From Methylococcales bacterium (GTDB lineage Bacteria; Pseudomonadota; Gammaproteobacteria; Methylococcales; Methylomonadaceae), in the NCBI GenBank assembly GCA_030654015.1, contig JAURYI010000134.1, positions 1-42,148 on the forward strand: a stretch of 42,148 nt of DNA, given 5' to 3'. Below the pieces are notes generated by a model. It saw only the letters and a program-made list of their open reading frames with translations. It was not told the DNA's origin and searched no databases. Below, one piece after another: positions 25,501 through 33,367 of the stretch (its first letter is position 1; every line of letters begins with the position of its first letter). The translations under genes were made by a program, and so were the position numbers.

Positions 25501-25699
25501 CCCCATCTAATACCGCGTAGGTATGCTCGCGACTGTTGCCTGAGTCTTGCACCTGCTTGAATGCCCAGAACGCGACCATCACGCCCAGCACGACCATGAG
25601 TGTCGCGCCTGCCAGCCAGACCATAATGTTATAATTAGCTTTCAAAAAAGAGCCATCCTGTGCTGAACTGGTATTGTAATTAATAAGTGTCACCGCCAT
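22535..25699 (-). CDS. Hybrid sensor histidine kinase (CHASE3-PAS-HisKA-HATPase-REC)
   Basis: A 1054-residue membrane kinase. Membrane segments at about 24-46 and 196-218 bracket a periplasmic CHASE3-like domain (ALKDAETGQRGYLLTDDE). Three PAS units follow to about residue 640; after a coiled coil, the HisKA domain has the phospho-acceptor His679 in KMSHELRTPLNAILGF. The ATPase domain shows NLLSNAIKYN and GTGIGLVVTKQLVELMGG. The C-terminal receiver has Asp969 in DVILMDINLPG and KPIK. The signal is unknown. Phosphate may pass from its own receiver to the regulator encoded just downstream. The stop overlaps that gene by eight bases. Confidence 0.93.
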   Translation of the reverse strand: MAVTLINYNTSSAQDGSFLKANYNIMVWLAGATLMVVLGVMVAFWAFKQVQDSGNSREHTYAVLDGGNALLSALKDAETGQRGYLLTDDESWLQPYWAVHNHISDQLTTLRQQTSDAKARSHLDVLAPLVTAKLAYLANNIKFQRDHNLAALQANMRGELGKPLMNLIRVEMAAFIQLEKNRLAEREALFNKNMRNLLTVIVVTSLLTLLFALIFAYLFYKETQRRLKNRILVETQHLLEIQEDTNQKLQQTNVILQVSEERLSVTLNSIGDAVIATDIEGLVTLMNPVAEQLTGWAQTDAVGHSIDGIFRIINQTTRQPVINPINDALKYGTTQALDNHTVLIARDGSEHDIADSCAPIRDRDNEVIGAVLVFRDVSEEYAVQQTLRNHTVRIQTILNTVVDGIITFQGSDGNIESVNAAAERVFGYTAAELIKQNVGLLIPDDALVHYSTNNETHGKGHELIGRHKDGNLFAVEMTINEMLLGDQSYFTCILRDITARKQAEALQNAIFNSANFSSIATDEKGVIQIFNVGAERMLGYTALEVINKITPAEISDSQELTERAEALSQELSTPITQGFDALVFKASRGIEDIYELTYIRKDSSRFPAVVSVTALRDVKGKIIGYLLVGTDNTIRKRLDTEREQLYNALQEKNLELETATLLAEKSNLAKSEFLSKMSHELRTPLNAILGFAQLLEVGSPTPTSAQIVRLHQIIKAGWYLLELINEILDLAVIESGKISLSNEAVSMTEVMRECQSMIESQAEKRGITMIFMPFDNSLCAYGDRTRIKQIIINLLSNAIKYNCEHGTVEASCTSTSDHITIHIKDSGQGLTVEQLAQLFQPFNRLGQEAGNEEGTGIGLVVTKQLVELMGGSIRVNSTVGIGSEFHIELLRDVTPQLEISTITLTKLLPPASENLPVRTLLYVEDNPANLLLVEQIIEAHPQLSMLSAGDGYQGLSLARSHLPDVILMDINLPGICGIQTLNILRNDPTTMHIPVISLSANAMSHDIEKGLEAGFFRYLTKPIKITEFMNALDDALKFSKATVENTHETDTCHD

Positions 25700-25746
25700 T
25701 AAGTTAAGGAAAGCAAAGCCTTGGCTATTGGCTAAAAAATATACGT

Positions 25747-26466
25747 CTACGGATTTTCAACATCGCAGAGCAGACGATGAAATTCTTTTTTAACAACGTG
25801 ATAACATTCACAACTGCGAGCCTCCAAACCTACTCTATCAACGATTTTAATGTGACCGCGACGGTAACTAATAAAACCCGCCTGTTGTAATTTTCCTGCC
25901 GCTTCCGTAATACCTTCGCGGCGTACACCCAGCATACTGGCAATTAATTCATGGGTGACGACCAATTCACTGGCAGGCGTTCGATCAAGTGTTAATAACA
26001 GCCAGCGGCACAATTGTTGTTCTATAGAATGATGGCGATTACAGACCGCAGTCTGAGACATTTGCGTCATTAATGCTTGCGTATGACGTAACATCAAACG
26101 CATCATCACCCCCGAAGAATTAAATTCTGCCAGCATTAACGATGCTTTTAGCCGATAAGCGTAACCTGCCGTCTGCACCGTCGCAAGGCTGGACGTGCTA
26201 TTGCCGCCCATGAACAATGAAAATCCAAGCACACCCTCATTACCTATACCCGCGACTTCCGACGACGCGCCATTTTCCAAAACGTACTGTAACGATATGA
26301 TAGCCGTGCTTGGAAAATAAACGTGATGCAGCTCCTCACCCGACTCATAAATGACTTTACCAAGCGGCATTAAAATCAGTTCTAAATGCGGGGAAAGTCG
26401 TTCGAATACCTCGGCAGGCAGGATAGCAAGCAGATGATTTTGATGAGGGTCATGCTCTATAGCCAT
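25747..26466 (-). CDS. Crp/Fnr-family transcription regulator
   Basis: A 239-residue regulator. The N-terminal cyclic-nucleotide-binding-like beta roll covers about 15-130 (MPLGKVIYESGEELHHVYFP, SSEVAGIGNEGVLG). A C-terminal winged helix has the recognition region ELIASMLGVRREGITEAAGKLQ. The terminus SCECYHVVKKEFHRLL is typical of a widespread subgroup found near PAS/kinase genes. No Fnr-type N-terminal cysteine cluster is seen, so it is not an Fe-S oxygen sensor of the Fnr kind. It lies 47 bp upstream of the hybrid kinase, and the three genes are probably one unit. Confidence 0.9.
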   Translation of the reverse strand: MAIEHDPHQNHLLAILPAEVFERLSPHLELILMPLGKVIYESGEELHHVYFPSTAIISLQYVLENGASSEVAGIGNEGVLGFSLFMGGNSTSSLATVQTAGYAYRLKASLMLAEFNSSGVMMRLMLRHTQALMTQMSQTAVCNRHHSIEQQLCRWLLLTLDRTPASELVVTHELIASMLGVRREGITEAAGKLQQAGFISYRRGHIKIVDRVGLEARSCECYHVVKKEFHRLLCDVENP

Positions 26467-26835
26467 AAATATAACTGTTCGCGTTCTTCGGAGTGTTCAA
26501 CTGAGCTGATGAAAAATTAGCGGAACACATTAGGTTGGGTACTGTAGGCACACTTATAACACGCTATGCCAAGGCGTGTATGTGGTATAGCCAACTTATG
26601 AGTAAATGTTTTTGGTAGCCCTAAACAGTGAATGATAAAAACTGGAGGTCAAGCTACGCTTGACTGTCAGATCTCCAACATGAATCACTCACTCTTTACC
26701 ACTACCCCAGTTCACTTTTTCAGCTAACTGGTCATTATTAATATTGTAATATTGATGGTTATTGTGTGCATATTTTATTCTCCTGCTTAAATACAATGAT
26801 TATTAACCCATCAAGTACATCGAGTTGGCGATAAC
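26467..26835. other. Non-coding gap between glnE and the Crp/Fnr gene
   Basis: A 369-bp stretch with no supported gene. It holds a palindromic repeat at 26644-26676 and an AT-rich part near 26740-26810. A 15-codon frame at 26725-26772 on the minus strand has a good AGGAG site but is too short to call. The promoter of the Crp/Fnr-kinase operon should lie in the left part; I could not pick a convincing pair of boxes. Confidence 0.5.
26644..26676. repeat. Degenerate GGAGGTC-type palindromic repeat
   Basis: Begins GGAGGTCAAGCTACGCTTGA and ends with a near-complement of its head (GATCTCC). It contains an inner hairpin TCAAGC-tac-GCTTGA. It is a diverged member of the family at 32351-32393 and 38114-38157. 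Confidence 0.65.
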
Positions 26836-29694
26836 TCACTCCATTATCTCCTGCCAAATCGCTTCAACTTGGGTGCGCAAATCCGCTACTTCGGCTTCGT
26901 CAATGACGGCGGTATCGCCTTGTAATACTTGTTTGTGTCCCATGTCACGGTAAGTGCAATAGGCGGCTTTCAGTACATCGGCAGTGTGTTGGCTGATAAT
27001 ACCTTGCGTGTTCAAGCCTTCCAGCAAACGCACGTTATCGGTGTAGGTGGTTAAACTCGGGTGTTCGGCGGCTTCGGCTAAGATGCAAAATTGCACCATG
27101 AATTCAATGTCGGCAATACCGCCTTTGCTTTGTTTTAAATCAAATTTATGGCTTTCTTTGGTCGCCAGTGCGGTGCGCATTTTTTCGCGCATTTCGCGCA
27201 CTTCGATTTTGAGCTGAGCTTTATCACGCGGCGCACTTAATACCCGATGCCGTATCGCTTCGTATTCGGTTTTCAGGCGTTCATCACCCGCAATAAATCG
27301 CGCTCTGACGAGGGCTTGATGTTCCCATGTCCACGCCTGAGTGGTGTAATACTCTTCATAGCTGCTGATTGGCGCGACTAGCAGACCTGAATCACCCGAT
27401 GGACGCAGACGCATATCGACCTCATACAGTACGCCCGACAACAATTTAGTGTCTAAAATATGCCGTATTTTCAGCCCTAAACGCCCGTAAAATTGCGCGG
27501 CTGATATGGGTTTATCACCATCAGTCAGAGTGTTGCCATCGGGGCAATCGTATAAAAATACCATGTCCAAATCAGAGCCGTAGCCCAGTTCAATACCGCC
27601 CAATTTACCAAACCCCAGCACCCCGAAACCTTGCGGCTTGCCGTGACATTCGGGCGGATAACCGTGTTTGTCGGTCAGCATCAACCACGCGCAGTCTACT
27701 ACTCGTTGAACAATACATTCGGCGATATAGGTTAAATAATCACTCACCACCATCAGCGGCAATACACCCATCAAATCCGCCGCCGAGACCCGTAGCACTT
27801 GTTGCTGTTTAAATTGCCGCAACACAATCATCAGGCGTTCCAAGTCCTGCACGTCAACAGGAGCTAATAACACGCCGAGCTGCTCGTTTAAATCGGATTT
27901 TTTCAGCGGCGCGTATAAGGAATGAATATCGAGCAGTTCATCAAACAAAATCGGATGCAAGGCGAGATGGTCGCAAATCCACGGACTGGCGGAAGATAGT
28001 TTGATTAATTGCGCGAGGGCATGAGGATTTTCTGCCAATAACGATAAATACACCGTGCGTCCTGCAACGGCGGCAAATAAATCTAATATGCGATTCAGCG
28101 TTTCATCGGGATTGGTGACATTTTGCAAGGCATCAATCAGCTGGGGCATCAGGCGATTCAACACCCCTGCCCCTTTACTGCTTAATCGGCGAATGCTGGG
28201 TGCGTTTTTAAAATAGTGCAGTGCGGCAAGGCTGGTTTGCGGATGACGAAAACCGTATTCACCCAAGTTGTCCAATAATTCCTGCTCATCGGCAACCCCC
28301 TGCCAGATTTTTTGATTGAGGTACTGGATTTCTTCTTGCTTGGACACGGAAAACACTTGATCAAACAGCGCGTGAACTTGAGCGCGCACCGCGTCCAGTT
28401 CGGATTTAAAAACAGCCCAATCGGCAAAATCCAGCGAATACGCCAGAATAGTCTGCACCGTTTTGTTAGTCGGTAAATCGTGGGTTTGTTTGTCTTGATA
28501 TTGCTGGATGTGATTTTCGACACGGCGTAAAAAACAGTAACCCTGTTGCAGGGTTTGCACATCCTGCGGGTTCATCAATTCCAATTCACCCAGCAACTGC
28601 AATACATCCATAATGCCGCGCGTCTGTAGCCGCTTTTCTGTACCGCCGCGTATCAGTTGAAACGCCTGTCCGATAAATTCCACTTCACGAATGCCGCCCG
28701 GCCCCAACTTGACGTTTTCCATCCTGTCTTTGCGGCGTAACTCCTGCGTGATTTGCGCTTTCAAGGAGCGCAATTCTTCAAACGCGCCATAATCCAGATA
28801 CCGCCGATAAACAAACGCCGATAACATAGCCATTAAATGTTTGCCCTGAACAAAATCGCCTGCCACTTGCCGCGCTTTTATCATTGCGTAGCGTTCCCAT
28901 TCTCGCGCTTGGGTCAGGTAATAATTTTCCATGCCGTCAAAGGTCATAATCACCGCGCCGCTATCGCCATAAGGGCGCAAGCGTATATCAGTACGAAACA
29001 CAAAACCGTCAACGGTAATATCATCTAGCACCCGCACCAGACTCTGGCACAACTTGGTAAAAAATTCGCCATAACTGGTGGCTTTACGATCAGGCAATAC
29101 GCCATCTTCGGGATAGGCAAAAATCAGATCTATATCGGACGAATAATTCAGCTCAAACGCGCCTAATTTACCCATACCCAACACGATGATTTGTTGCGGT
29201 GTACCATCGGCTAATAACGGCGTGCCGCGTTTTTCACAGGCTTGCTGGTACAAAAAATCCAGCGCGAATTGAATACAGGCATCGGCCAACCACGATAATT
29301 CCGTCAGTGTTTCTGATAACTCCGCCCAACCCGCCAAATCACGCCACGCAATACGCACCATTTCACGGCGGCGAAACTGCCGCAAAACCAGCATTAATGA
29401 GGCTTCGTCTGCGATGTCCAGTTGCTTGAGGCAGGTAGCGTAATAGTCGCCAGCATAACAGCGCGTTAAATCGCCAGACTTGATTAAATCCAGCAATAAC
29501 TCAGGTTTGCGGGTACAACTGATGGCAATAAATTCACTGGAAGCCCAGACTTTGACTAATGAATCGCGGATGTCGGCGGGTAATTCGATATTTTCTACTG
29601 CGTCATGCCAATGCTGTAAAGCATCGGCAACAGTGATGCGTAAAGTTTCAGGAAGTGATGCTAATTGTGCTTGAAGTTGGGCAATAAGAGACAT
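26836..29694 (-). CDS. glnE: Bifunctional glutamine synthetase adenylyltransferase/deadenylase
   Basis: A 952-residue enzyme that adds AMP to glutamine synthetase or removes it, controlled by PII. The two nucleotidyltransferase-like halves are both seen: N-terminal LGMGKLGAFELNYSSDIDLI (deadenylase half) and C-terminal GFGKLGGIELGYGSDLDMVF (adenylylating half). The first is followed by GPGGIREVEFIGQ and the second by KGGIADIEFMVQ. The ATG at 29694 is preferred over an in-frame TTG at 29712. Length is close to E. coli GlnE (946). Confidence 0.97.
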   Translation of the reverse strand: MSLIAQLQAQLASLPETLRITVADALQHWHDAVENIELPADIRDSLVKVWASSEFIAISCTRKPELLLDLIKSGDLTRCYAGDYYATCLKQLDIADEASLMLVLRQFRRREMVRIAWRDLAGWAELSETLTELSWLADACIQFALDFLYQQACEKRGTPLLADGTPQQIIVLGMGKLGAFELNYSSDIDLIFAYPEDGVLPDRKATSYGEFFTKLCQSLVRVLDDITVDGFVFRTDIRLRPYGDSGAVIMTFDGMENYYLTQAREWERYAMIKARQVAGDFVQGKHLMAMLSAFVYRRYLDYGAFEELRSLKAQITQELRRKDRMENVKLGPGGIREVEFIGQAFQLIRGGTEKRLQTRGIMDVLQLLGELELMNPQDVQTLQQGYCFLRRVENHIQQYQDKQTHDLPTNKTVQTILAYSLDFADWAVFKSELDAVRAQVHALFDQVFSVSKQEEIQYLNQKIWQGVADEQELLDNLGEYGFRHPQTSLAALHYFKNAPSIRRLSSKGAGVLNRLMPQLIDALQNVTNPDETLNRILDLFAAVAGRTVYLSLLAENPHALAQLIKLSSASPWICDHLALHPILFDELLDIHSLYAPLKKSDLNEQLGVLLAPVDVQDLERLMIVLRQFKQQQVLRVSAADLMGVLPLMVVSDYLTYIAECIVQRVVDCAWLMLTDKHGYPPECHGKPQGFGVLGFGKLGGIELGYGSDLDMVFLYDCPDGNTLTDGDKPISAAQFYGRLGLKIRHILDTKLLSGVLYEVDMRLRPSGDSGLLVAPISSYEEYYTTQAWTWEHQALVRARFIAGDERLKTEYEAIRHRVLSAPRDKAQLKIEVREMREKMRTALATKESHKFDLKQSKGGIADIEFMVQFCILAEAAEHPSLTTYTDNVRLLEGLNTQGIISQHTADVLKAAYCTYRDMGHKQVLQGDTAVIDEAEVADLRTQVEAIWQEIME

Positions 29695-29765
29695 GGCGGC
29701 AATGACTGGCAAAAATTAACATCATAACTCAAACTAAGGGAATTGAGTTTGGTGTTGTTGCTATA

Positions 29766-29791
29766 GGAATCCAAAATATATTTTGGACTCC
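29766..29791. repeat. AT-rich palindrome between glnE and the ParA-like gene
   Basis: The core CCAAAATATATTTTGG is perfect, and the 26-bp whole has one mismatch in its outer arms. It lies downstream of the leftward ParA-like gene and upstream of glnE, so it could end the former. There is no T run longer than four. Confidence 0.45.
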
Positions 29792-29902
29792 TTAATTATC
29801 AATACCATAGAGTGCAAATCTAACAACCCTTGCTAAATATTACCACCAGTTTTGCGAATATATAAGCATAGTGAAAAGCCCCGCACGACAAAAGACTACT
29901 CA

Positions 29903-30961
29903 TTATTCAATATACTGCACTAACTCTTTTAAATTTGGGACTTGTCTATCTAGCTGAGATTGATTGACTGTTATTGTGACTCCAGCTACTTGTTTTGATC
30001 CTGCCGTAAGAACACTAATAGGTATCCCCAATGAACCTGAAACAACAGAAGCAGTATTTGCATCATTTACCTCAAATTGAAACATACTTTTAAAAGTTTT
30101 TTTATTAGTCGGTCTATTAGCTCCAAATGGATGTATACAAAAAGGAGTGTTACTTGATTGCCATACGGAATAAATTTCCTCACTAATTTCATTTACTACT
30201 GTTTTAAAAGCGGAAGCGGATGAATTATTCATTTGTGTCAATCTATTACCTATGTACATATATATTTCAGGTAATGACATATTGTATCGATTGGATTCGA
30301 GATAGAATTCTGATTGCATATCACCTACTTGCCGTCTTTGTCCATATACAAGTGATAATACGGCTTTAATAGCTCTTTTTGACGAACCGTCTGCCGAAAA
30401 TGGAATTAGCAATCTTTCTGCGGCTGTTAATGCTAGTTCAGTATAAATAGAAAAACTTGGGTTGCAGTCAATAAATACGCAGCAATCTTCTTCATTCCAA
30501 GAGCGTTTAATATCTACAATCAAGTCTGTTATCCATAAATGAACAATACGCCAAGCATCATTAGGGCCTGGATTTGTTGCCCTAGATACTTGTGATGATT
30601 GGAGTTCTAATTTCTCATCTCCTACAACAAGATACACATTATCAGGTACTCTATTGTTATATCGAGATACTTGTGTTATGTAGCTTGCTCCTGAATTTGT
30701 TGGTACATAAGGGCTGCGGATTCTATCATCTATATATCCAGAAATAGTGAGTCTTGGCTGTTGTCCATGAATATCATTCAGGTGGCGTTCTCCGCTATCC
30801 ATTCCACCTAGCAACATAGATGAAGAATTTGCTTGTGGGCATAAATCAACTACTAACACTTTTTTATTTGGATGTTGAAGGGCGTATTCGGATGCCAACT
30901 GAAAAGTTAAATAACTTTTACCAACACCACCTTTATTATTCCAAATTGCATAGATAGCCAT
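29903..30961 (-). CDS. Orphan ParA-family ATPase
   Basis: A 352-residue P-loop ATPase of the ParA/MinD group. The deviant Walker A is NNKGGVGKSYLTF (about 8-20); VLVVDLCPQANSS and CVFIDCNPSFS supply the later motifs. ParA proteins position plasmids, chromosomes or protein complexes, usually with a ParB-like partner. No partner, parS-like cluster or plasmid gene is seen here. The gene is visibly more AT-rich than glnE and the S1-protein gene on either side, which suggests transfer. AAGGA precedes the ATG. Similar orphan ParA genes occur in some defence and mobile contexts, so its role is open. Confidence 0.85.
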   Translation of the reverse strand: MAIYAIWNNKGGVGKSYLTFQLASEYALQHPNKKVLVVDLCPQANSSSMLLGGMDSGERHLNDIHGQQPRLTISGYIDDRIRSPYVPTNSGASYITQVSRYNNRVPDNVYLVVGDEKLELQSSQVSRATNPGPNDAWRIVHLWITDLIVDIKRSWNEEDCCVFIDCNPSFSIYTELALTAAERLLIPFSADGSSKRAIKAVLSLVYGQRRQVGDMQSEFYLESNRYNMSLPEIYMYIGNRLTQMNNSSASAFKTVVNEISEEIYSVWQSSNTPFCIHPFGANRPTNKKTFKSMFQFEVNDANTASVVSGSLGIPISVLTAGSKQVAGVTITVNQSQLDRQVPNLKELVQYIE

Positions 30962-31064
30962 ATTTTAGATTCCTTAATATTTATTATAGATGTGATTATT
31001 GTATCTGAACGCTGTCTATTACTGGTACTAATCGCTTTGTAAGTATGTAAGTTGCCGAACCTAC

Positions 31065-31895
31065 TTAACGCAACCTAATGCCCGTCTTCTCAATATCAAT
31101 CAACTCTTGTTTATATAACGCGCCAATCGCCTGTTTGAAGACTTTTTTACTCACACCAAACGCGGCATAAATCGCTTCGGGTGGGCTTTTGTCGCTGAGT
31201 TTTAATTCGCCTTCGTTGGCTTTGAGTTTCGCTAAAATGGTGTCGGTGAGTGATAACACTTTGCCATAACCTGCGGGTTGCAGGCTTAAATCAATTTTAG
31301 AATCTTCACGGATTTGTTTGATATACGCAGTGAGTTTCTGCCCTTTTTTCACAGGCTGGAACAGTTCATTGGTGTACAGCATTCCCCAATAACGATTATT
31401 AATAATTGCTTTAACGCCTAACTCGGTTTTATCGCCAATGAGTAGCTCGACTTGCTGTCCTTCGCTTAGTTCTTCATCGGCGGTGTCGCTGATAAATTTA
31501 TCAATTTTGGTGGTGGCGGCGAGACGTTGCTGGTCATCTAAATAGACTTTGACCAGATAGGATTTGCCGACTTCCAGCTCGTGGTGTTGTTCGCTGAATG
31601 GCACGAGTAAATTTTTCGGTAAACCCCAATCTAAAAACGCGCCAACGTAATTTAACGCGGCGACTTTTAAATAGGCGATGTCATCGACTTGTGCGAGTGG
31701 CACGGTGGTGGTTGCCGCTAAATGCCCTTCGCCATCGGTATAAACGAACACGGTTAAAGTGTCGCCAACTTCACAGTGTGCGGGTGGTTTTTTGTCTGCT
31801 AACAGCACTTTGTTAGACACGGGACTGCCTAAATAAATATTAGCCCCCTGTATTTTAACAACGGATAACTGATTGATTTTGCCTATGTTTATCAT
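31065..31895 (-). CDS. CvfB/YitL-like S1 RNA-binding protein
   Basis: A 276-residue protein of the CvfB family: S1-like modules followed by a C-terminal winged helix. Visible cues are VALNYVGAFLDWGLPKNLLVPF and KVYLDDQQRLAATTKIDKF (S1 modules, about 80-145). NNRYWGMLYTNELF and IREDSKIDLSLQP come from a further module (about 165-210). The end SPPEAIYAAFGVSKKVFKQA is the winged-helix part. CvfB binds RNA and affects virulence-gene expression in Staphylococcus; its role here is not known. The ATG follows the JAMM-peptidase stop by one base (TAATATG), so the two are coupled. Confidence 0.88.
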   Translation of the reverse strand: MINIGKINQLSVVKIQGANIYLGSPVSNKVLLADKKPPAHCEVGDTLTVFVYTDGEGHLAATTTVPLAQVDDIAYLKVAALNYVGAFLDWGLPKNLLVPFSEQHHELEVGKSYLVKVYLDDQQRLAATTKIDKFISDTADEELSEGQQVELLIGDKTELGVKAIINNRYWGMLYTNELFQPVKKGQKLTAYIKQIREDSKIDLSLQPAGYGKVLSLTDTILAKLKANEGELKLSDKSPPEAIYAAFGVSKKVFKQAIGALYKQELIDIEKTGIRLR

Positions 31896-31896
31896 A

Positions 31897-32316
31897 TTAA
31901 TCTTCGCTTAAAGTCAGCGGAATTTCTTGAGCGACTTGCTCAATAATGTGAAAGCCGCGCATTTCTAAAACTCCTTTAGTATTGAGAGAGATAATCAGAT
32001 ACAGCGCGTCAGGATAAGCCGCCAGTTCCAAATCGGTGCTGGACGGAATTGCGGGGGCGGTAGGGTGTGAGTGGTAAATGGCAAACAATTCTTCGCCACG
32101 TTCGCGCATGGCTTTTAATGCCGCGATTTGCCCCGCCGCATCCAGTAAAAACCGTTGTGCAGGTTGGTCGGCAACATTGGCAACAGGATAACAATGGCAA
32201 GGCACACCGTTTTGACTGCTCACCAGTCCGCAGACTTCAATATCAGGCGACAGTTGAGCAAGATGCAGGAGTTGATTGGTGAGTTTGCGTGAAAGTTGAA
32301 TATCTGGTGAGTTCAT
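31897..32316 (-). CDS. M67-family (Mov34/MPN/JAMM) metallopeptidase
   Basis: A 139-residue protein with a JAMM zinc motif: Glu27 (EVCGLV) and YHSHPTAPAIPSSTDLE, giving the H-x-H-x(n)-S-x2-D pattern. Bacterial members of this group cleave isopeptide or C-terminal bonds next to ubiquitin-like or ThiS-like sulfur carriers. No such carrier is encoded nearby. The gene lies after prmC with a palindromic repeat between, and it is coupled to the S1-protein gene. Confidence 0.9.
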   Translation of the reverse strand: MNSPDIQLSRKLTNQLLHLAQLSPDIEVCGLVSSQNGVPCHCYPVANVADQPAQRFLLDAAGQIAALKAMRERGEELFAIYHSHPTAPAIPSSTDLELAAYPDALYLIISLNTKGVLEMRGFHIIEQVAQEIPLTLSED

Positions 32317-32350
32317 AATAGCTAAGTAAGGGTTAAGTTTTGGCTGTATT

Positions 32351-32393
32351 GGAGGTCAGGCTTTGCCTGACGGTCAGGCAAAGCCTGACCTCC
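32351..32393. repeat. Perfect 43-nt palindrome between prmC and the JAMM gene
   Basis: Two exact 21-bp arms, the left starting GGAGGTCAGGCTTTGCCTGA, meet around one G at 32372. Each arm also contains its own hairpin (GTCAGGC-TTT-GCCTGAC), so the DNA can fold as one long stem or two short ones. It begins two bases after the prmC stop codon and may act as a terminator or processing site. The same arm occurs at 38114. Confidence 0.88.
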
Positions 32394-32395
32394 AT

Positions 32396-33235
32396 CTAAT
32401 GTTTGCATCCGTAAGTCACACGCGGCTGTCCCGATAAATCTCGATAGGATTGTACCTTATCATAAGCCAGCGCGTTAAAAATGGCTTGTACTTGCGCGGC
32501 TTGATTATAGCCGTGTTCGATTAATAAATGCCCCGCTGGTTTTAAATAACCACGCGCTTTATCAGCGATAATTTCAATATCGCTCAAACCTTTATTATCA
32601 GCGATTAACGCCGTTTTAGGTTCAAAACGCACATCACCTTGCTGTAAATGTTCATCATCGGGATCAATATAAGGCGGGTTGCTGATGACTACATCAAACT
32701 GCTCATCAGGCACATTACTAAACCAATCACTTTGATAAAATTCAATGTTAGTCAGTTGATGTTGCTGGGCGTTCAGCTTCGCAACATTCAACGCCGCTAA
32801 ACTGGAATCAACTGCGATAACCTGCGTATCAGGGCGTTCTGCCGCCAACGTCACCGCGATAATGCCCGAACCTGTACCTAAATCAATCACTTTAACCGCT
32901 TGGTTTTTCGGGATTAATTCTAAACTCAGTTCAATCAATAATTCAGTATCAGGTCTGGGAATTAACACATCGGCAGTGACGGTAAAATCCCGCGACCAAA
33001 ATTCGCGCGTACCTGTCAGATAGGCAATCGGCGTACCTTGTTCACGTTGCTGAACCAGCGCGTTAAAAGCGGCGATTTGCTCATCTGTCAGCGTGTTATC
33101 ACACCATGCACGCAGGTAAGTTCTTGGTTTGCCCAACACAAAACCCAGCAACACTTCGGCATCTAATGATGGAGAATCTGAATGGTTAGATAAAATGTTG
33201 GTAGCGTTTGTTAATAGGGTTTTTATGGTGGGCAT
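32396..33235 (-). CDS. prmC: Release-factor glutamine N5-methyltransferase
   Basis: A 279-residue enzyme that methylates the Gln of the GGQ motif in RF1 and RF2. The AdoMet-binding VIDLGTGSGIIAVTLA (GTGSG at 120-124) and catalytic NPPY (186-189) are clear. An N-terminal helical substrate-binding part ends in GTPIAYLTGTREFWSRDF. The ATG at 33235 gives the normal N-terminus; one at 33250 is possible. prmC normally follows prfA directly; here a restriction-modification pair of about 1.9 kb separates them, so the original co-expression is probably broken. Confidence 0.95.
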   Translation of the reverse strand: MPTIKTLLTNATNILSNHSDSPSLDAEVLLGFVLGKPRTYLRAWCDNTLTDEQIAAFNALVQQREQGTPIAYLTGTREFWSRDFTVTADVLIPRPDTELLIELSLELIPKNQAVKVIDLGTGSGIIAVTLAAERPDTQVIAVDSSLAALNVAKLNAQQHQLTNIEFYQSDWFSNVPDEQFDVVISNPPYIDPDDEHLQQGDVRFEPKTALIADNKGLSDIEIIADKARGYLKPAGHLLIEHGYNQAAQVQAIFNALAYDKVQSYRDLSGQPRVTYGCKH

Positions 33236-33367
33236 AGTAAAGATGAGCATAAACCGCCGCGCTTTTAAAAAGTCGGATGTTTGAGTTAGGAATTAATCTT
33301 GTGCCCAAGCTCTTGATTGGGAATGTAGTTGTGTTACATCTTTTTACGCTACTTATGAGTTTATCTG

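Noticed and set aside
26725-26772. 15-codon frame with AGGAG downstream of glnE on the minus strand
   Set aside because: Too short and without recognisable features. A neighbouring frame gives a slightly longer peptide, so chance is likely.
29903-30961. Plasmid partition locus or integrated plasmid
   Set aside because: Only ParA is seen; there is no ParB, replication gene or iteron array nearby.
33301-33323. Terminator or small RNA after the split methyltransferase
   Set aside because: The CCCAAGCTCTTGATTGGGAA sequence is a worn copy of the repeat at 41461, with poor pairing.
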